DNA from: an uncultured Lachnospiraceae bacterium | GTDB taxonomy: Bacteria > Bacillota > Clostridia > Lachnospirales > Lachnospiraceae | Reading direction: 5' to 3' | Assembly (NCBI GenBank): GCA_910579275.1 | Contig: CAJTTO010000003.1 | Location: forward strand, 62,001 to 126,000 | Length of the DNA: 64,000 nucleotides | Notes under the pieces: generated by a model | The model's input: only the letters and a program-made list of their open reading frames with translations | Told to the model about the DNA's origin: nothing | Database searches by the model: none | In this document: positions 26,528 to 35,542 of the stretch, piece by piece | Layout of the letters: each line of letters opens with the position of its first letter | Position numbering within the stretch: the first letter of the stretch is position 1 | Program-made: the position numbers and the translations under genes

Positions 26528-27149
26528 TTATGCCACCCCCTTCGTTTCCTGCAAGAATACCGTGGAAAACCGCCAGTCCTCCATTGACTCCGTTGACTAT
26601 CGCATTTGTCGTGATCGTTGCCCCGCTGATTACGTCAATCTCGCTGTCGTCTTTCGAACCCGACTTTGTGTATGTAAAGCGCTCAACCTTTTTGTTTGCA
26701 AACTGCGGCACAAGCACGTCTCCTGCCTTCATGCCAAGTCCCGCTGTCTCTGATATGCTCAAGAGCGATATCCCGTTCAGCGTCCCGTCGAGTTTCACAC
26801 CCATCGAAAACTGAATGTCACCGCCATAGCCTTCATGGTCGGTAACGGTTATCACATAACCCATCAACTGACCGGAGCTGTCAAGCGCCCGCATTACCTC
26901 ATCAATATCCACATTCAAATCAGTCCCAGCTACAAAATATGCAGTAGGACCATCTTCTGATGCCATAGCTTCAAACGCGTCTGCGTCCGCAAAAACATTC
27001 TTGCACGCTTCCGCCTTCGCCTTCGCCTTTTGCTGTTCAATCGGCTCCTTCGTCACATCATACACAAATCCCAGAAGAAGTCCGGCAACAAGCGTTATTG
27101 CAAAAAGAATAAGCGCGTCCTTTATCATTGATTTCTTCTCGTTATCCAT
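26520..27149 (-). CDS. rnfG: Rnf complex flavoprotein subunit RnfG
   Basis: 209 residues: one N-terminal membrane helix (ALILFAITLVAGLLLGFVY) and an extracytoplasmic FMN-binding domain. VISGATITTNAI contains the covalent flavinylation site, most likely Thr178, expected to be modified by the ApbE encoded nearby. ATG at 27149 lies nine bases after AAGGAGG and one base after the rnfD stop; the longer frame to 27191 lacks support. RnfG relays electrons within the Na+ or H+ pumping complex. Confidence 0.95.
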   Translation of the reverse strand: MDNEKKSMIKDALILFAITLVAGLLLGFVYDVTKEPIEQQKAKAKAEACKNVFADADAFEAMASEDGPTAYFVAGTDLNVDIDEVMRALDSSGQLMGYVITVTDHEGYGGDIQFSMGVKLDGTLNGISLLSISETAGLGMKAGDVLVPQFANKKVERFTYTKSGSKDDSEIDVISGATITTNAIVNGVNGGLAVFHGILAGNEGGGINE

Positions 27150-27150
27150 A

Positions 27151-28095
27151 CTAAACCGCCTCCTTTTTGGATTTCTTTTTTCCAAATGCAACAGGCTTCG
27201 TAACTTTTTCTATCAAAGGTACTAACAGGTTTCCCAGAATAATCGCATAGGAAACGCCTTCTGCCGACGGACCGAAAATTCTGAATATCCCCGTCATAAT
27301 GCCAAGAAAAATGCCAAACACATACTGACCGTTCTTCGTTACCGGTCTTGTGACATAATCTGTCGCCATAAAAAATGCGCCCAGCATCAGACCGCCGCCT
27401 GCGAGCTGCGACAGGATATAATTGACATCCAGTCCATGTCCGCCGAACAATATGATAAACACGGCAAAACTCAATATATAAGCCCCCGGAACGCGAAGAT
27501 CAATCACTTTCATTGCCAGAAGAAATGCCGCACCGATTAGAAGCGCTATCATACTAGTCTCACCAATCGTACCCGAAGTACGCCCTATTATCATATCGAG
27601 CAGCTCCGGAGCCCCCTCGCCTGTCTTGATGGCAGCAAGCGGTGTCGCGCCGGTATATGCATCGCAGTCAAAATTTGTCATGATAGACGTAAAGGATATA
27701 ATTAGAAAACATCTTGCTCCAAGCGCCGGATTCATAAAATTCTGTCCCAGTCCGCCGAACAGCATTTTTACGACTATAATCGCAAACACACCGCCAATCA
27801 CGCCAATCCACAAGGGCGCCTTTGGCGGAAGGTTTAATGCCAGCAGCAGACCCGTGACAGCTGCGGAAAAATCACCGATTGAGATTTTCTTTTTCATGCA
27901 TCTGTCATATATGTACTCGGTCAACACGGTTGTCACCACGGTTGTTATCACCAGAAGCAGTGCGTGCAGACCAAAATTGAATATCCCGAATATCGTCGCC
28001 GGAAGCAAGGCAATCACCACATACTGCATAATGCGGGATGTCGTGTCCTTTGAACGTATATGCGGGTTTGATGATACCTTTAACATTTTTTCCAC
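27151..28095 (-). CDS. rnfD: Rnf complex membrane subunit RnfD
   Basis: About 314 residues with multiple membrane helices. The motif YTGATPLAAI contains the Thr predicted to be covalently flavinylated. KVSSNPHIRSKDTT at the start is typical of RnfD/NqrB, and YVTRPVTKNGQ occurs in a later loop. GTG at 28095 is chosen because GGGAGGG lies eight bases upstream and family starts align there; the longer frame to 28206 runs into rnfC. It begins 14 bp after rnfC. Confidence 0.94.
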   Translation of the reverse strand: MEKMLKVSSNPHIRSKDTTSRIMQYVVIALLPATIFGIFNFGLHALLLVITTVVTTVLTEYIYDRCMKKKISIGDFSAAVTGLLLALNLPPKAPLWIGVIGGVFAIIVVKMLFGGLGQNFMNPALGARCFLIISFTSIMTNFDCDAYTGATPLAAIKTGEGAPELLDMIIGRTSGTIGETSMIALLIGAAFLLAMKVIDLRVPGAYILSFAVFIILFGGHGLDVNYILSQLAGGGLMLGAFFMATDYVTRPVTKNGQYVFGIFLGIMTGIFRIFGPSAEGVSYAIILGNLLVPLIEKVTKPVAFGKKKSKKEAV

Positions 28096-28109
28096 GTCGG
28101 TAACCCTCC

Positions 28110-29423
28110 CTATTTTTTCCTGTTCGCAAGAACCGTTTTTCTCATGGACTTGATGGACTGGGTCAGCTGGCGTTTCGCGGGGCAGATAAAGCTGCAGCAC
28201 CCACACTCACAGCATTCCATTCCATCGTTTGCAACAAATGCTTCCTCATCACCATGCTGTGCAAGGACGGCAAGCTTTCTGGGAACGACCCTCCCCGGAC
28301 ACACTTCCACACATCGCCCGCAGTTAATACATGGACTCGGTTCCATCGCAGACACTTCGTCTTTGGTCAGACACAGAAGCGCAGATGCCGTCTTTGTCGT
28401 CGGGACATTTAAATCAAACAGGGCAAAACCCATCATCGGCCCCCCCGACACTACTTTTTCAGGTTCCGTCTTAAAGCCGCCTGCCTCTGCTATCAAGTCA
28501 TTATAATTCATTCCAATGCGGACATAAAAATTCCTTGGATCATTTACCGCGTCACCCGTAACCGTGACAATCCTGTTCATCAGCGGCTTTCCCTCTGCAA
28601 CCGCATGGTACACTGCCACAATGGTATCTACATTGTCAACAACACAGCCCACATCCGCCGGAAGCATGGAAGAATTAATTTCCCTGCCTGTCGACGCATA
28701 GATAAGCTGTCTCTCTGCGCCCTGCGGATACTTTGTTTTCAGTGCCTTTACGGTTATCCTGCTTTCCTTCTCTGTAAGCCGCGTCAGAAGCTCTATGCAG
28801 TCCGCCTTGTTATCCTCAACCGCCAGAATTCCCTGTGCATTGTCAAACAGACGAAGGATAATTTTCAGCCCGTCTATCAGCAGCTGCGGTTCCTCCAACA
28901 TTCTCCTATAGTCAGAAGTCAGGTAAGGCTCACACTCGGCACAGTTAGCTATCACATAGTCTATTTTGTCCGGCTCCTTCGGTGAAAGCTTCACATGCGT
29001 CGGAAATCCTGCACCGCCCATGCCGACCACGCCTGCCTCTTTTATCAGTTCCACAATCTCTTTCTTGTCGAGTTTTTGATAATCATGCGGTGTATATTCA
29101 ACCTCCTCAAAAAGTCCGTCATTGCCAATTATGATGGCGTTAACCATATCTCCCGTAACGACACGTCTGGGTTCTATCGTTTTGACCGCACCGGACACCG
29201 TCGCATAAATCGGGGCTGACACAAAACCGCCTGCTTCCGCAATCTTTTGTCCGGCAAGCACCCTGTCACCCTTGTTCACCACTGGTACCGCCGGGGCACC
29301 AATGTGCTGGCTGAGGGGGTAAACCATTTCGCCCTTTGGCACAATCGTTTTCATGGGTTTATCCTTCGACAAGTCTTTGCCGTCATAAGGATGAACGCCG
29401 CCTCGAAATGTAAGTTTTGCCAT
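28110..29423 (-). CDS. rnfC: Rnf complex NADH-dehydrogenase subunit RnfC
   Basis: 437 residues, the short RnfC form. The N-terminal barrel-sandwich segment TFRGGVHPYDGKDLS is followed by the NADH/FMN-binding region with GMGGAGFPTHVKL. Two [4Fe-4S] motifs follow, CINCGRCVEVCPGR and CCECGCCSFICP. RnfC is the cytoplasmic site where NAD+ is reduced with electrons from ferredoxin. It is the first gene of rnfCDGEAB. Its promoter region (29424-29590) is extremely A/T-rich and I could not settle on one pair of hexamers. Confidence 0.96.
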   Translation of the reverse strand: MAKLTFRGGVHPYDGKDLSKDKPMKTIVPKGEMVYPLSQHIGAPAVPVVNKGDRVLAGQKIAEAGGFVSAPIYATVSGAVKTIEPRRVVTGDMVNAIIIGNDGLFEEVEYTPHDYQKLDKKEIVELIKEAGVVGMGGAGFPTHVKLSPKEPDKIDYVIANCAECEPYLTSDYRRMLEEPQLLIDGLKIILRLFDNAQGILAVEDNKADCIELLTRLTEKESRITVKALKTKYPQGAERQLIYASTGREINSSMLPADVGCVVDNVDTIVAVYHAVAEGKPLMNRIVTVTGDAVNDPRNFYVRIGMNYNDLIAEAGGFKTEPEKVVSGGPMMGFALFDLNVPTTKTASALLCLTKDEVSAMEPSPCINCGRCVEVCPGRVVPRKLAVLAQHGDEEAFVANDGMECCECGCCSFICPAKRQLTQSIKSMRKTVLANRKK

Positions 29424-29720
29424 TTCCGCTCCTTCTTTCTTTGTATATTTTTTGAAATTTTTCTACTATATATACTATACTATTTTTTTTGAATATTTTC
29501 ATTATTTTTTGCAAAATTTCACAAAAAAATGTTATTCCATCCATAATACGGCAATCTGCCGCAAAACAAGAATGCCTATTTTCCATGAACCTTTTGACAC
29601 TCCGTTCCGTATATGATAAGTTATTATTGTCACGATAAAAACATTTTTAGGAAATGTTCCAGTGTATTAACAACTTGTATACCTATCAAATCAGTTAGAA
29701 AGGACAAAAGATTTAAAACT

Positions 29721-30866
29721 ATGAAATGCATTCAAAAAAGTCTGGGAATTTTATCCCCCAGATACCCAATCGAAAATTTCTGTGTTCCAAGACAGACATT
29801 ATTTATTGATATAGAGACAACGGGATTGTATGTGCGAAGTTCCAATCTTTACATGATTGGCTGCGCATATTTAGATGAGCAGGAAAATGCCCCCACTGAA
29901 TGGCGTTCCATTCAGTGGCTTGCGACCAATTATGAAGATGAAGTAAATGTACTGAATGCTTTTGCCTCCTTTGCAAAAGCATATCGATACCTGATTCATT
30001 TTAACGGAAACCAGTTTGACATTCCCTATCTGCAGAGCAAGATGCAGCAGTACAATATTCGTCTGGACTTTGATTCCTATGAAGGAATTGATATTTATCG
30101 GCGCATATCCCCCTACAAGGCATTCCTCAAGCTTCCAAACTGCAAGCAGAAAACAATTGAAAATTTTATCACCTCCACCGTGCGTGAAGACGCCTATTCC
30201 GGCGGTGAGCTGATTGACATTTACCATGAATATGTACTGAACCACGATGAATCCAAGGAACACCTGCTTCTCCTCCATAATGAGGAGGACGTAAAAGGCA
30301 TGTTAGAAATTGTTGCCGCCCTGGCAGTATGCGACCTCTTTCACCTTCCGATGAAAGTTACAAAGGTTCAGGCAAATTATTTTAAAGATATCAACCAGCG
30401 CCAATGCTCGGAAATAATCATGAGCCTGAAGCTTCCCACTGCCCTCCCCTCCGAAATTTCATACGGTGCAAATGACTGCTATTTCAGCGGATGCGGCACA
30501 GAAGGAAAACTGCGTGTTCCAATCTACGAGGGGGAGCTGAAATATTTTTACTCCAATTATAAAGATTATTATTATCTTCCAAAAGAGGACGCAGCCATCC
30601 ACAAGTCAGTCGCGTCCTTTGTTGACAAGGACTACCGCAAACAAGCTGCGGCAAGAACCTGCTACACAAGAAAAGCGTCCTCCTACCTTCCCCAATGGGA
30701 CACCCTGTTCACGCCCTTCTTTAAGAAGGACTATGATGACAAAGACCTGTACTTTGAGCTGACTGACGAATTTAAAACCCAGCGCGAATCATTTAATTTA
30801 TACGCCCACCATATTCTTGAAATGATGGGCGCAAAGCACAAATATGACATAAGTTGCACAGAATAA
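29721..30866 (+). CDS. YprB-type RNase H-like (DEDD) exonuclease
   Basis: 381 residues. The DnaQ-like exonuclease motifs are visible: LFIDIETTGL (Asp, Glu), IHFNGNQFDIPYL (Asp) and LHNEEDVKGML (final Asp). They match the YprB ribonuclease-H-like family of predicted 3'-5' exonucleases. The C-terminal 150 residues form a family-specific region of unknown role. ATG at 29721 gives a family-like N-terminus although GAAAGGA lies unusually far upstream (about 16 bases). An in-frame ATG at 29613 has no ribosome site. TTGACA at 29594-29599 may be part of its promoter. Substrate unknown, DNA or RNA. Confidence 0.83.
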   Translation: MKCIQKSLGILSPRYPIENFCVPRQTLFIDIETTGLYVRSSNLYMIGCAYLDEQENAPTEWRSIQWLATNYEDEVNVLNAFASFAKAYRYLIHFNGNQFDIPYLQSKMQQYNIRLDFDSYEGIDIYRRISPYKAFLKLPNCKQKTIENFITSTVREDAYSGGELIDIYHEYVLNHDESKEHLLLLHNEEDVKGMLEIVAALAVCDLFHLPMKVTKVQANYFKDINQRQCSEIIMSLKLPTALPSEISYGANDCYFSGCGTEGKLRVPIYEGELKYFYSNYKDYYYLPKEDAAIHKSVASFVDKDYRKQAAARTCYTRKASSYLPQWDTLFTPFFKKDYDDKDLYFELTDEFKTQRESFNLYAHHILEMMGAKHKYDISCTE

Positions 30867-30881
30867 AGTGCTATAGACGCA

Positions 30882-30918
30882 GTGGCTTAGTTTTTTCTCA
30901 AGAAAAAAACTAAGCCAC
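30882..30918. terminator. Bidirectional terminator
   Basis: GTGGCTTAG followed by T-run and its complement A-run with CTAAGCCAC form a long stem around a tiny loop. It sits between two converging genes and works for either strand. Confidence 0.85.
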
Positions 30919-30930
30919 CCTTTATCCAAA

Positions 30931-32370
30931 TTATCGGTTCATCAGATAATTTCCCAGCGGAAAAGAAAGCAAATACACAAATATCGGAATCATTGCAACA
31001 CCTATATTTAACAATAGCCGTGCTAAAGCATATTTTCTAACCACCACATCCTCACTCTGCTTACACATCTTTGGCCCAGACAAATAGATAACAGTAGATA
31101 CACATACGATAAAAACTGCAAAAAATGATGATGAAAAGAAATCCAACCTTGTATATCCAATAAATACTTCTAACGGAATTAAATATTCCGGTTTCCCAAA
31201 CAAATATTCGAGTGCCATTCCTTCTGCCCATGAAGTCTCGTATACCCAGTAATTTCCACCAAACTGATTTAGAATGAGTCCTGTCATACCTATACTTTCA
31301 AACAATATCAACAAATGAAACTTACTTGAATTATATACCATAATCATCGCGAGAAAAGGTGAAAGATAGACAAACCAATACGGATTACTGTCAAATGAAA
31401 CAAGCACGACAAACATTACCACAAGCGGAATCATTATCGAATAATAATATTGTTCTTCTTGATTTTCTATCTGCTTCACATAGCAATATACACAAATTAC
31501 ACCAAATAAAACAATCACAAGTGGGACAGCACAATTATACAATGGCAATTTATTTCCCAAAAAAGCCTCAAAGAAATGGTTTCTGATATCGTTTTTAACA
31601 TCTGCCGCCATTGTGTTTTGTGGAAACCAAATCCCTGCAATAATTGTAAATGACAATGCAAGTATCGTCTTATACATAATTTTTATAATATTCTTTTCAT
31701 AAAGCAGCAGCAAAGGTATAAAAATGAATAACGGAAAAAGTTTAAAAGAAACAGCTATTGAAAAATAAATAATAAATTTGATATATTCCTTATTTTGATA
31801 ATAATATAACCCCAATAAAATAAACGGAAAAGCCAAGACATCTAGCTGCCCTACAAGTCCTATCTCCACAAAAACAACTGCTGAAGATAAAAACAAATAA
31901 GATGCCCACTTTGAATTAATTTGATTTATTTTAATATTCTTGCATATTACATAAATCAGATATGCTGTTATGCCAAGCGCTACAATATATATTGATTTTG
32001 CATACAGCATGGTACCTATTGATGAAGTCTCTTCTATACCAGTTGCAATACAAAACAAGTACAGTGGCAGGCCCCATATTCCAAACACGATATAAACAGG
32101 AAAATCATATATCAGTTCATACGCCCCACCTATTCCATTCGCTCTGTAAACGGCAAGCATTTCATTTCCGTATTCATAAAAATTCTTTAATCCTCCTCCT
32201 TTGAATATGCTTCCCCAAAAGTTAACCTCATAATGTGTAAAAGCTTTCATATCTCCATACATCATAGAAACAAAAGGAATTAAAAATAAAATAAAAAGTA
32301 TTAAATATTCTCCCCATAAGGGTGCCTGCTTATCATTTACTTTATCATATATTTTCCTAAGTAGTCTCAT
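30931..32370 (-). CDS. Polytopic membrane protein, probable GT-C-type glycosyltransferase
   Basis: 479 residues with about ten or more membrane helices and strongly A/T-rich codons compared with neighbours. VGQLDVLAFPFILLGLYYY, followed by a Lys/Phe-rich loop and AVSFKLFPLFIF, resembles the second and third helices of polyprenol-phosphate-dependent GT-C enzymes such as the DUF2029/GT87 group. FGDMK-type acidic residues after the first helix (MMYGDMKAF) could be catalytic, as in that fold. ATG at 32370 has GGAGGA five bases upstream. It stands alone between terminators, so no pathway partner is visible. Acquisition by transfer is possible. Confidence 0.68.
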   Translation of the reverse strand: MRLLRKIYDKVNDKQAPLWGEYLILFILFLIPFVSMMYGDMKAFTHYEVNFWGSIFKGGGLKNFYEYGNEMLAVYRANGIGGAYELIYDFPVYIVFGIWGLPLYLFCIATGIEETSSIGTMLYAKSIYIVALGITAYLIYVICKNIKINQINSKWASYLFLSSAVVFVEIGLVGQLDVLAFPFILLGLYYYQNKEYIKFIIYFSIAVSFKLFPLFIFIPLLLLYEKNIIKIMYKTILALSFTIIAGIWFPQNTMAADVKNDIRNHFFEAFLGNKLPLYNCAVPLVIVLFGVICVYCYVKQIENQEEQYYYSIMIPLVVMFVVLVSFDSNPYWFVYLSPFLAMIMVYNSSKFHLLILFESIGMTGLILNQFGGNYWVYETSWAEGMALEYLFGKPEYLIPLEVFIGYTRLDFFSSSFFAVFIVCVSTVIYLSGPKMCKQSEDVVVRKYALARLLLNIGVAMIPIFVYLLSFPLGNYLMNR

Positions 32371-32454
32371 ATAATTCCTCCAGAAAATTTTATTATAGAT
32401 ATTCATCCTGAAATCATTACTTTTTTAAATTGAAATATTATCAAAAATAAAATT

Positions 32455-32485
32455 AAAACCGGCTAATAATAAATAGTCCGGTTTT
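32455..32485 (-). terminator. Intrinsic terminator of cheR
   Basis: AAAACCGG and CCGGTTTT arms form a hairpin with an A/T-rich loop and T-rich tail on the minus strand, just after the cheR stop. Confidence 0.75.
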
Positions 32486-32493
32486 AATTTAAA

Positions 32494-33273
32494 TTACTTA
32501 TTCTTAATATAAAAGAATGAATTTTTGCGATCGTAGTTTATTTCTTTATAGTTCATAATCTGCTCTGTGCTTCCGATGAACAATATGCCATTTGTCTTTA
32601 ATGAAGTATTAAACTTGCGGAACACTTCATCTTTTGCTTCCTCTGTAAAATAGATAAGTACATTCCTGCACACAATCAAATCACATTTGTCAGGATATGT
32701 ATCCTTTAACAGATTATGCTGTTTAAACTGTACCCTTGATTTTATTTCATTTGAGATCTGATAAGAAGGTCCGACCTTTGTAAAATATTTCTTTTTAAAG
32801 TCATCCGGCACGGCTGCAATACTCTTCTCGTTATACAAGCCGACTTTCGCCTTCTCAATCACTTGCTTATCAATATCCGTTGCGATAATGTTAATCTGGT
32901 TCAGCGGGATATGCCTTGACAATGCCATGACAAGCGAATATGGCTCGTCACCTGTAGAACATGCCGCACTCCATACTTTCAGACTTTTGCCGAACTTACC
33001 AATAAGCTCTGGTATAATTTCCTTATCCATCAGTTTCCACTGTTCAGGATTCCTGTAAAATTCAGAAACATTGATTGTAAGGTAATTCACGAAATCATCA
33101 AAAACGGCTTTATCGTCACGGAGCTTTGCAACAAACTTATCATATCCTGTCACCTTATGTTTTGCTATCAGGGTATCAATTCGACGCTTCATCTGTTTTT
33201 CCTTATATGCGTTCAAATCAATCTTTGTTAATGCAAAAACTTCTTTTTTGAAATATTCATAATCATATACCAT
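32494..33273 (-). CDS. cheR: CheR-type chemoreceptor protein-glutamate methyltransferase
   Basis: 259 residues. The N-terminal helical domain has KRRIDTLIAKHK and NVSEFYRNPEQW, and the SAM-binding motif is VWSAACSTGDEPYSL. DLIVCRNVLIYF is the acidic loop and active-site strand of CheR proteins. It methylates glutamates on chemoreceptors using S-adenosylmethionine. No other chemotaxis gene is near, so it is an orphan copy; partners may lie elsewhere or it may act on a different protein. AAAGGGG precedes ATG by seven bases. Confidence 0.93.
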   Translation of the reverse strand: MVYDYEYFKKEVFALTKIDLNAYKEKQMKRRIDTLIAKHKVTGYDKFVAKLRDDKAVFDDFVNYLTINVSEFYRNPEQWKLMDKEIIPELIGKFGKSLKVWSAACSTGDEPYSLVMALSRHIPLNQINIIATDIDKQVIEKAKVGLYNEKSIAAVPDDFKKKYFTKVGPSYQISNEIKSRVQFKQHNLLKDTYPDKCDLIVCRNVLIYFTEEAKDEVFRKFNTSLKTNGILFIGSTEQIMNYKEINYDRKNSFFYIKNK

Positions 33274-33320
33274 GAGTATTCCCCTTTCTATAATTTATTT
33301 CCCTTTCACACTCCCAGAAT

Positions 33321-33336
33321 GTTACAATTCATACCC
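33321..33336 (-). repeat. Single copy of the GTTACAATTCAYACCC motif
   Basis: The sequence matches one arm of the inverted repeat at 17371-17432 at 15 of 16 positions. No partner arm is present nearby. It lies in the leader region upstream of cheR. Confidence 0.5.
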
Positions 33337-33429
33337 ATTATAAGTCAGAAGTCTTTTCGTTAATGAAATGGAAGTATAACCTAAGAACAAACACTCATAT
33401 AATCGAGCAAATATTGTTTACCCAATTAT

Positions 33430-33465
33430 ATGATATTAGGGCATCATATCATGCCCTAATATCAT
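33430..33465 (-). terminator. Long perfect hairpin after the S1 gene
   Basis: ATGATATTAGGGCAT and ATGCCCTAATATCAT form a 15-bp stem around six bases, 19 bp past the S1 stop. The following bases on the minus strand are not a clean U-tract, so it may stabilise the mRNA end instead of terminating by itself. Confidence 0.65.
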
Positions 33466-33484
33466 ACTTTATATCACTTATATT

Positions 33485-34645
33485 TTATTCCGCATCCTCT
33501 GCTTCCTGCTTCGCAATTACAGCATCAATATCTACGGATACTACATCTGCATCATCTTCTGCCACTGTCTCGACAGGAGCTTCCTTTGTCTCAGGTACAA
33601 GTAAAGCTTTCACACTAAGACTAATCTTCTTTCCTTCCTCATTGAAATCAACAACTTTTGCTGTCACTTCCTGTCCTACCGACAATACATCTGACGGCTT
33701 CTCAATGTGCTCCTTCGCAATCTGAGAAACATGAAGCAGCGCATCAATCCCCGGCTCAAGTTCCACAAATGCACCGAAATCTGTCATTCTTGCAACTCTG
33801 CCTGTCACTTCATTGCCCACTGCATATTTGGTAGATGCATTCTTCCAAGGATTGGAGTCATCAAACTTGAGTGACAACGCAACCTTGTTTCCGTCAATAT
33901 CCTTTATCAATACTTTCAGTGTCTCGCCTACCTTGAATACCTTCTTGGGATTCTCAACACGTCCCCAAGACATTTCCGAGATATGAAGCAGACCATCCAC
34001 ACCGCCAAGATCAATAAATGCTCCGAAGTCTGTGACATTCTTCACTGTACCTTCTACGATGTCGCCGGCACTGATTCTCTCAAACAATTCTTTCTGCATT
34101 TCTGCTTTCTTTGCAACGATAAGCTGCTTGCGGTCGCCGATATACCTTCTTCTCTTTGGATTGTACTCACTGATGACAAACTCAATCTCCTGTCCGGCAT
34201 ATTTGCTTAAATCTTTCTCGTATACGTCGGATACAAGACTTGCCGGAATAAAGATACGAACCTCATCCACTACAACACTTAAGCCGCCATCCAGTACCTG
34301 TGATACTTTTGCCGTCAACACTTCTTTGCTGTTGAAAGCCTCCTCGATTCTCTTGTTGCCTCTGTCAGCAGCAAGCCTCTTATAGGTAAGGAGAACCTGT
34401 CCCTCACCGTCATTTACTTTCAGAACCTTAACTTCCATCTTGTCCCCAGAATTGATAATTGTTGTAAGGTCGACATTTGGCTCATTGGTGTACTCGTTAC
34501 GTGTAAGAATACCATCTGACTTGTAACCGATGTTAAGGATTGCTTCATCCGGCTTCACGTCGATGACTGTACCTTCAATTACCTCTCCTGTATGAATAGT
34601 TTTTAATGATTCTTCTAACATTTGTTCAAAAGTTAATTCTGACAT
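33485..34645 (-). CDS. rpsA: Ribosomal protein S1-like protein with four S1 domains
   Basis: 386 residues containing four S1 RNA-binding repeats, at roughly 17-90, 100-175, 190-270 and 275-350. The third and fourth have the clearest motifs (NVTDFGAFIDLGGVDGLLHIS and MTDFGAFVELEPGIDALLH). It binds mRNA and probably helps translation initiation, as in Firmicute S1 homologues with fewer domains than the Gram-negative protein. ATG at 34645 has GAGGAGG nine bases upstream and lies inside the 3' end of ispH. In related Clostridia these two coding regions are often one fused gene. The acidic tail is rich in Asp, Glu, Val and Ala. Confidence 0.92.
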   Translation of the reverse strand: MSELTFEQMLEESLKTIHTGEVIEGTVIDVKPDEAILNIGYKSDGILTRNEYTNEPNVDLTTIINSGDKMEVKVLKVNDGEGQVLLTYKRLAADRGNKRIEEAFNSKEVLTAKVSQVLDGGLSVVVDEVRIFIPASLVSDVYEKDLSKYAGQEIEFVISEYNPKRRRYIGDRKQLIVAKKAEMQKELFERISAGDIVEGTVKNVTDFGAFIDLGGVDGLLHISEMSWGRVENPKKVFKVGETLKVLIKDIDGNKVALSLKFDDSNPWKNASTKYAVGNEVTGRVARMTDFGAFVELEPGIDALLHVSQIAKEHIEKPSDVLSVGQEVTAKVVDFNEEGKKISLSVKALLVPETKEAPVETVAEDDADVVSVDIDAVIAKQEAEDAE

Positions 34646-35474
34646 AATTTTGAACCTCCTCAATTATTTTGTTTGGGGTAGAAGCCCCCGCTGTGATGCC
34701 CACCAGTTCTACAGAATTAGGTAATTCTAATTGCAGGTCTTCCAGTGTTTGTATATAGTAAGTATTCTCACATTCACTTTTGCATAATTCAAAAAGTTTC
34801 CGTGTGTTGGAACTGTGAGTACCACCTATCACAATCATCACGTCAGCCCTGGCTGCAAGTTCAAGCGCTTCCCGCTGACGTTCTTCTGTTGCGTTGCATA
34901 TAGTATTCGCAACAATTATATCATAACCTTTTTTTTGAAAAATTTCAACTAAATCTTTAAATTTCTTGTAGTTAAATGTCGTTTGTGACACAATACATAA
35001 CTTTTCGCCTGTTTCTGCGCGGAAATGTGTAGCTTCTTCCGGTGATTCAATCACGACAGCCGGCGTTTTTGACCAGCCTTTGATTCCCTCAACTTCAGGG
35101 TGTCCGTCATTTCCGATAATAATTATCCGGCGCCCGTTCTCCGATTCCTTCGCGACAATTTTGTGAATCCTTTTTACAAACGGACAGGTCGCGTCAATAC
35201 ATTCCAGTCCTTTTTCCGCTATCCGCTCGCAGATTTTTTTTGGAACTCCATGGGAACGGATAATAACCTTTCCCTCGTCAAGCGTCTCCAACTCCTCCTC
35301 ACTGTTCAGCACCTTTACCCCTTTGTCCTCCAAATCCTTCACGACTTCCTCGTTATGAATAATGGGGCCATAGGTATAAATCTTATCATTTTTTTCTGCC
35401 TGTTCATAGACAGTGTCCACAGCACGCCGCACGCCAAAGCAGAAACCTGATGTTTTCGCCAATATTACTTCCAT
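34626..35474 (-). CDS. ispH: 4-hydroxy-3-methylbut-2-enyl diphosphate reductase
   Basis: 282 residues, standard for IspH. The three iron-sulfur Cys are in SGFCFGVRRAV, DATCPFVKR and NTICNATEERQ. It performs the last step of the non-mevalonate isoprenoid pathway, making IPP and DMAPP from HMBPP. It ends within the start of the S1 gene (20-bp overlap in a different frame), so S1 translation is probably coupled to ispH. It lies between cmk and S1 as in many Clostridia. Confidence 0.96.
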   Translation of the reverse strand: MEVILAKTSGFCFGVRRAVDTVYEQAEKNDKIYTYGPIIHNEEVVKDLEDKGVKVLNSEEELETLDEGKVIIRSHGVPKKICERIAEKGLECIDATCPFVKRIHKIVAKESENGRRIIIIGNDGHPEVEGIKGWSKTPAVVIESPEEATHFRAETGEKLCIVSQTTFNYKKFKDLVEIFQKKGYDIIVANTICNATEERQREALELAARADVMIVIGGTHSSNTRKLFELCKSECENTYYIQTLEDLQLELPNSVELVGITAGASTPNKIIEEVQNYVRINF

Positions 35475-35542
35475 AAAGTACCTCTTACAGCCGACACCCG
35501 CCGCTATCAGATGTCAGCATCCGTTTTCCTTGTAAAAATATT

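Noticed and set aside
28096..28206. Longer RnfD start overlapping rnfC
   Set aside because: The GTG at 28095 has a strong ribosome site and matches family starts; the extra residues are rnfC read in another frame.
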